From NCBI GenBank assembly GCA_027422505.1, contig JAPQWV010001376.1:28742-92741 (forward strand): DNA of 64,000 nt, written 5' to 3'. Positions 60,082-64,000 of this stretch are shown piece after piece. The first letter of the stretch is position 1. The number at the start of each line of letters is the position of its first letter. Position numbers and translations under genes: made by a program. The DNA is from Craterostigma plantagineum (lineage: Eukaryota > Streptophyta > Magnoliopsida > Lamiales > Linderniaceae). The notes beneath the pieces are model-generated. The model worked only from the letters and a program-made list of their open reading frames with translations, made no database searches and had not been told where the DNA came from.

Positions 60082-63000
60082 AATGCCCAGCCCAGATCAC
60101 CATCATCTCTTTGACGAGTTCAATGTATTTTATTTATTTCTCACGAGGGAGTGCGAGACGCCACGGAAGCCGGTGCTTGGCTTAAGGAAGTGATCGAGAC
60201 GTTTGACACCTTGTCGATCGATGAGTCGTATCGCGTGGTGATTGCGACGAAACTCCTGGGCAAAGAGGCGCGTCGATGGTGGCAACATCTTAAGGAGACT
60301 TATGGCAGTATTATTACTTGGCCCGTGTTTGTCGAAAAGTTCAAAGAACGCTACTTCTCTCAGTATAGTAGAGATCAAAAGAGGAAGGAGTTCTTTAACA
60401 TCTTCCAGGGTAGTATGACGGTCGTCGAATATGAGAGTCGATTCCTTGATTTGCGTGAATTTGCTCCTGAATCTTATACGATAAAGGACTTGTGCAAGAG
60501 GTTTGAAGATGGCCTCATATCAACATTCGCGATCGCCTAAAGTCTGGGGACAAATATACAAGCTTGGATGAACTCGTGGAAGAAGCACTGAGAGTGGAAG
60601 GCTTAATTCAGACACGACATAAGTTAGCCGAACGCTCTCAGAAGAAGAGGAAGGCGGAGCACTGTCGGGTAATGCATCGAAAGCGAGTCGAAGTTCAGGC
60701 TATTCGCATAATATTCATATACCGACGACGTCTGGTTCGTCTCGTGTTCGAGAGCAGCAAAAGGGAAACGAAAGTGTAGCGTCAGGATCCATTAGTTCGG
60801 GTAGAAGGTGTAGTAATTGCTTGAAGTACCACGACGGTCCCTGTAAGGCTCCACGAGTGGTTTATCTATGTCGACAGCCAGGGCACATTAAATCGGCTTG
60901 TCCCATTCTCCACCTACCTCCGTAAATAATCGACCGGGGATGCGTGGCCTTTCTATACCCGCTAGGACTCAAACTCGAGTCTTTCATATGACCGAGGAGA
61001 AGCTCGTTCGGACCCTAAAGTGGTAACAGGTAAAATTGCTGACTAGTAATTAATATTATATAAAAATAACAATAATAAATGAAATATTTAATTCTATTTT
61101 GCTGTATTGGTCATTATCAATACCATAAATTTGACACCACTCTCTGCTCGTGCCTTTATATCCTTTAATTTGTTATTAACCTATCATGATTCTTTAGGCC
61201 GAGTTTCTATCGGAGATCGTCCGATCTATGTTATCATTGACCCAGGTTCAGATCGATCTTATATCGGGACAATATCGCTACACGTCTATTTTATCGGTCT
61301 TCTTCGTTTCACCTGTTGTTGTTGTTCATACTCTTCTTGGAGAACGTATCATTCGAGACTCAATATTCGAAAGGTTGTCCCATCTCGATCAAAAATGTTA
61401 TTCTTGAAGCCGACTTGATTCCGTTACCATTGACCGATCTTGATGCTATTCTGGGATGGATTGGTTATCTCGTCATCACGCCATTCTAGACTGTCGAGCA
61501 AAGACTGTCACTTTTCGTCTACCTGGGTGTGATGAATTAGTTTTTCAAGGTGAAGATCAATATGAACCACTTCCTATTATCTCAATGCTTTCGGCTAGTA
61601 AACTGATGCATAAAGGGTGCGAAGCATTCTTGGCTTCGATCGTTGATACTTCTCACTCTGTTACCTCAATAGAGGATATTCCTGTTGTGAAGGAATTCTC
61701 TGATGTATTTCTCGAGGATCTATCGGGACAACCTCCTAGCCGAGAAGTTGATTTTGTAATCGATACATTTCTCGGAACTGGTCCTATATCGATACCCCAT
61801 ATCGAATGTCTCCGGTTGAACTCAAAGAACTCAAGAGCCAATTGGCAGAGCCCTAAATAAAGGATTTATCCGCCTAGCACATCTCGTTGGGGCGGCTCCC
61901 GTCCTTTCGTTAAGAAGAAGGATGGATCGCTTCGCTTATGCATCGATTACCGACAATTGAATAAGGTGACGATCAAAAATAAATATCCTCTTCCTAGGAT
62001 TGACGACTTGTTCGATCAATTGCAAGGAGCTACTGTCTTCTCTAAGATTGATTTGCGATCTGACTATCATCAACTCAAATTAGGGAAGCTGATATCCCTA
62101 AGACTGCTTTTTCGAACCAGATACGGCCATTTTGAGTTTTGCGTAATGCCTTTCGGACTTACGAATGCTCCTGCAGCCTTTATGAATCTTATGAATCGAT
62201 ATTTTGACCTTATCTGGATAAGTTTGTTATCGTCCGTCTTTATCGATGACATACTTATATATTCTCGATCAGACGATGAACACACCCAGCATCTTAGCAT
62301 TATACTGGAGACCCTTCGAGAAAATCGACTTTACGCTAAACTCTCGAAGTGTGAATTCTGGCTTCGAGAGATAAGCTTTCTGGGCCATCGCATATCCAAA
62401 GATGGAATCTTTGTTGATCCGACAAAGATTCAAGCTATCGTAGACTGGGAACGTCCAAGAACGTGACGGAGATACGTAGTTTTCTGGGGTTAGCAGGATA
62501 TTATCGCAGATCTGTCAAGAACTTTTCATTAATAACCTCATCCTTAACGAGGCTAACTCGTAAGGCAAAGTTCGAATGGAACGACAACTGTGAGGAAGCC
62601 TTTCAAGAATTGAAAAGACGACTGACCTCAGCCCCAATTCTTACCTTGCCGGATCCAGAAATCAAAGAATTCATCATCTACAGCGATGCTTCGAGACAAG
62701 GGTTGGGATGTGTTCTTATGCAGGAGGGCAAGGTAGTGGCCTATGCTTCGAGACAGTTAAAGAAGAACGAAGAAAATTATCCTACGCACGACTTGGAATT
62801 AGCCGCCACTGTATTTGCGCTAAAAATATGGAGACATTATCTTTACGGTGCAACTTGCCGAATTTTTACGGATCACAAGAGCTTGAAGTACATCCCACTC
62901 AAAAAGAGCTCAATCTTCGAACACCGGCGATGGATGAAGCTGATTAGCGACTATGATTTGATCATTGATTACCATCCCGGAAAAGCTAACGTTGTAGCTG

Positions 63001-64000
63001 ATGCAAAAATCTTCAGCCTCGTTGGCATCAATGCAATCGGAATACCTTTCTCTCTTAGAGCAAATTAGAGGTCTTCATATATCTCTGCACCGTGATGAGT
63101 CAAATGATACTTCGTTGCTTGCTAGATTTGAAGTTCGACCTACTTTACTCGACCAAACTCGTGAGAAGCAGTCACAAGATACCTACTTACAAAATGTTGC
63201 AAAGAAGAAAGAAGATCACATGCTGACTACAAAGTTCGAGACGATGGGCTTGTTTACATTTCGAAACCGTGTATGTGTACCGTTAGTCGACGATATTCGA
63301 AGAGCAATTCCGAAGAAGCACATTCTTCAGCCTATGCTATGCACCCTGGCAGCACGAAGATGTACCGAACTTTACGTGATTATTATTGGTGGCCCGGTAT
63401 GAAACGCGACATTGTTGAATCATATCAAAATGTCTATCATGTCAACAAATTAAAGCCGAGCATCACAAACCATCTGGAAGACTTCAGCCTCTTCCTATTC
63501 CCGAATGGAAATGGGAAAATATCACTATAGATTTCGTATCTGGTCTGCCTCGAACTCAGAAGGGGAATGACTCTGTGTGGGTTATTGTCGACCGCTTAAC
63601 GAAATCCGCTCATTTTCTTCCCGTTCGTACCAAAGATAGTCTGAGAGAAACTAGCGGAACTCTATGTTGAGGAAGTCGTAAGATTACATGGCATACCAGT
63701 GTCCATTATATCCGATCGAGACCTCGTTTCACTCACACTTTTGGCCCAGTCTCCAAAAAGCCTTAGGTACAAAATTATTGTTCGTACGGCGTATCACCCT
63801 CAGACCGATGGGCAGTCGGAGCGCAACAATTCAGACTTTGGAAGATTGTTACGTGCGGTGGTTTTGAATCTCAGCAGCAGCTGAGATAGGTATGTAGCGT
63901 TGATGGAGTTCGCCTACAACAATAGCTTTCTTCAAGTATAGGAATGCCACCCTATGAAGCTCTCTATGGCCGAAAGTGTCGAACACCGCTCTTTTGGAAT
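60082..64000 (+). mobile_element. Degenerate Ty3/gypsy LTR retrotransposon, 3' part outside window
   Basis: Segments appear in the Ty3/gypsy order. Gag (about 60082-60770) has VVIATKLLGKEARRWWQHLK. A decayed zinc knuckle is at about 60850-60910 (GHIKSACP). The protease-like site is at about 61227 (IDPGSD in place of the usual DTGA). Reverse transcriptase runs about 61850-62466 with CIDYRQLNK and [10 protein letters not shown]. RNase H (62463-63000) has IIYSDAS and [10 protein letters not shown]. Integrase (about 63300-64000) has WWPGMKRD and AYHPQTDGQSER. The order RT-RH-INT identifies Ty3/gypsy. Many frameshifts and stops separate the parts, including after gag, within the protease and between RT and RNase H, so this copy is unlikely to be active. 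No LTR or primer-binding site was identified. Confidence 0.9.

Overview
The window is nuclear DNA of a flowering plant. Genes are split by many short GT-AG introns, the spaces between them are AT-rich and full of small DNA transposons, and the products are plant families: a plastid SufS-type cysteine desulfurase, SNAP33, remorin, a UDP-arabinopyranose mutase, a PsbP-like lumen protein, a Rx/R1-type NLR and a type I MADS-box protein. The R1-like NLR suggests an asterid such as Lamiales, but that is a weak inference.

Layout. 1-3.5 kb: CDK-like kinase (minus, 3' end cut by the window edge). 5.7-9.75 kb: class II histone deacetylase of the HDA5 type (minus). 11.8-13.8 kb: seven-TM protein of the CAND2/TPRA1 family (minus). 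16.1-17.7 kb: serpin (plus). 19.2-19.6 kb: small zinc-finger-like protein (plus). 22.8-25.4 kb: plant-specific protein of unknown function (plus). 26.1-26.6 kb: type I MADS box (minus). 29.1-29.3 kb: possible micro-gene (minus). 30.2-32.6 kb: NFS2 cysteine desulfurase (plus). 34.7-36.3 kb: SNAP33 (plus). 36.8-37.7 kb: remorin (plus). 38.9-42.7 kb: CCCH zinc-finger/RS protein (minus), head to head with an intronless PPR gene of the PNM1 type (43.5-45.1 kb, plus). 45.6-47.0 kb: PsbP-like protein 1 (plus). 52.4-54.0 kb: RGP/UAM (plus). 55.9-58.6 kb: CC-NB-LRR gene (minus). 60.1-64.0 kb: decayed Ty3/gypsy retrotransposon running off the right edge.

Between the genes lie transposon remains, several with readable target-site duplications: Tourist-like (TTA) and Stowaway-like (TA) MITEs, Mutator-like foldbacks (9-10 bp), hAT-like elements (8 bp), and a poly-A retroposon (15 bp). 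Some are nested. A 1.8-kb imperfect palindrome lies at 47.7-49.4 kb, and a 1.29-kb foldback element ends just upstream of the RGP gene.

The strongest window-wide signal is technical. Nearly every gene looks functional apart from single-base frame breaks, most of them one missing base in a short homopolymer. This is the signature of an incompletely polished long-read assembly, so I read those genes as intact rather than as pseudogenes. The genes are ordinary housekeeping, signalling and defence genes with no operon-like logic. I do not see a convincing new multi-gene system. The items most worth checking are the NLR with a duplicated Asp-rich insert, the serpin with an atypical reactive loop, the nested or foldback elements near genes, and a possible 65-residue acidic micro-protein.
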